This document shows, one piece after another, positions 63,340 through 64,000 of a stretch of DNA of 64,000 nt. The DNA lies in contig NC_008609.1 in assembly GCF_000015045.1 (NCBI RefSeq), positions 930,001 to 994,000 on the forward strand. Reading direction: 5' to 3'. The stretch's first letter is position 1. Each line of letters opens with the position of its first letter. Position numbers and translations under genes: made by a program. The DNA is from Pelobacter propionicus DSM 2379 (GTDB lineage Bacteria; Desulfobacterota; Desulfuromonadia; Geobacterales; Pseudopelobacteraceae). The notes below the pieces were generated by a model. It saw only the letters and a program-made list of their open reading frames with translations. It searched no databases and was not told the DNA's origin.

Positions 63340-63388
63340 ACGAGCAAGGGCCGGCCCGTTTCACTCGAAACGTCCGGCCCTTGCTCGT
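63340..63388 (-). terminator. Terminator of upp
   Basis: ACGAGCAAGGGCCGG (63340-63354) pairs perfectly with 63374-63388, and an inner CGTTTC/GAAACG pair extends the stem. It lies 60 nt after the end of upp on the minus strand. A short T-rich stretch follows on that strand. Confidence 0.8.
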
Positions 63389-63448
63389 CTGTTCGGGGGA
63401 GGGGAGCAGGATTGACCTGCACCCTGCCGCGAGGCTGGCGCAGGAATC

Positions 63449-64000
63449 CTATTTCGTGCCGAATATCTTGTCCCCGGCATCGCCCAGGCCGGGAAGGATG
63501 TAGCCCTGTTCGTTCAGGCGCTCGTCGATGGAGGCAACGTAGATCTCCACATCGGGATGGGCGCGGCCGATGCGCTCCAGGCCCTCGGGAACGGCCACCA
63601 GAAAGAGCCCCTTGATGCGCCTGCAGCCGGTCTTTTTCAGCATCTCGATGGTTGTCAGCAGCGAGCCGCCGGTGGCCAGCATGGGATCGATGATCAGGGC
63701 GATGCGCTCCTCCATGCCGCTGGCGAATTTCTCGTAGTAGGCCACCGGTTCCAGCGTCTCCTCGTTACGGTAGAGGCCGACCACGCTGACCTTGGCGCTG
63801 GGGATCATGTCCAGGACGCCGTTCATCATCCCCAGGCCGGCCCGCAGGATCGGCACCACCGTGATCTTTTTTCCCTTGATCTGCTGGACGGTGACCGGTC
63901 CGGCCCAGCCGGTGATGGTGATGCTCTCGGTTTCCAGGTCTTTTGTCGCCTCATAGGTCAAAAGGCGGGCGACTTCGGACGCCAGTTCCCGAAACTGTTT
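63449..64000 (-). CDS. upp: Uracil phosphoribosyltransferase, partial (5' end outside window)
   Basis: The frame runs off the window edge; 183 residues are present, beginning [22 protein letters not shown]. The product makes UMP from uracil and PRPP. The PRPP-binding loop is in [14 protein letters not shown], and [12 protein letters not shown] and the end [27 protein letters not shown] are characteristic. Length missing at the N-terminus is about 25 residues. It probably marks the chromosome backbone beyond the accessory region. Confidence 0.93.
   Translation of the reverse strand, partial: KQFRELASEVARLLTYEATKDLETESITITGWAGPVTVQQIKGKKITVVPILRAGLGMMNGVLDMIPSAKVSVVGLYRNEETLEPVAYYEKFASGMEERIALIIDPMLATGGSLLTTIEMLKKTGCRRIKGLFLVAVPEGLERIGRAHPDVEIYVASIDERLNEQGYILPGLGDAGDKIFGTK

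Overview
The window looks like chromosome of a Desulfuromonadales/Geobacterales bacterium close to Pelobacter propionicus or Geobacter. The reasons are a tungsten-type aldehyde:ferredoxin oxidoreductase next to an iron alcohol dehydrogenase, a tungstate-type ABC transporter, large multi-domain histidine kinases and c-di-GMP proteins, and high GC with dense ATGA-type gene overlaps. The taxon is inferred from gene content only. All family names come from reading the translations; no search was run.

Region 1 (about 0.2-14.6 kb) is an alcohol/aldehyde oxidation and W/Mo cofactor locus. It holds a sigma-54 activator (AcoR-like), a CinA/MoCF-domain protein, an iron alcohol dehydrogenase, a structured leader resembling the Moco/Tuco riboswitch ahead of the aldehyde oxidoreductase, a MoaD-like sulfur carrier, a ThiF/MoeB-like adenylyltransferase, a TupB/TupC-like ABC transporter without a visible binding protein, an outer-membrane porin, a DUF4242 protein, and an AmiS/UreI-type channel gene cut in two by an IS1182-family element with a CTAG target duplication. 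The likely flow is alcohol to aldehyde to acid with reduced ferredoxin.

Region 2 (14.6-25.5 kb) has a 166-bp MITE-like palindrome, a SHOCT-like protein, a membrane-anchored endonuclease/exonuclease/phosphatase-fold protein, and a reverse-strand signalling operon (hybrid kinase with HPt, REC-PAS-GGDEF-EAL protein, YfiR-like periplasmic protein) plus a second hybrid PAS kinase.

Region 3 (25.7-52.3 kb) is the main item: about two dozen genes on the plus strand, many overlapping by 4-25 nt. They form a type II fatty-acid/polyketide pathway: ketoreductase, CrtI-like FAD oxidoreductase, three complete ketosynthases, two KS-like proteins without the catalytic residues, three acyl carrier proteins, a phenylacetate-CoA-ligase-like enzyme, a radical SAM protein fused to a hotdog dehydratase, a separate dehydratase, a 4HBT thioesterase, two tandem B12-type radical SAM enzymes, PlsC-like, LpxL-like and condensation-like transferases, a GT2-DUF2062 protein, and a LolA/MMPL/lipoprotein export set. 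It recalls aryl polyene clusters but has no aromatic ammonia lyase, and its radical SAM plus CrtI content recalls ladderane clusters. The product is probably an unusual polyunsaturated or cyclised membrane-associated lipid. One gene, a NodB-type deacetylase, is out of frame at a run of ten G.

Region 4 (52.4-63.2 kb) is AT-richer and looks like a decayed chromosomal integron. A tyrosine-recombinase N-terminal remnant on the minus strand faces a run of plus-strand cassettes (DMP19, coiled-coil membrane protein, small membrane protein, NTF2-like, large lipoprotein, DUF2251, BrnT/BrnA-like toxin-antitoxin) separated by attC-like sites, several recognisably homologous to each other. A group II intron 5' fragment lies between two of the sites, and a three-gene transposon (zinc-finger protein with frameshift, DDE integrase, AAA ATPase) has entered the array. 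The window ends inside upp (uracil phosphoribosyltransferase).
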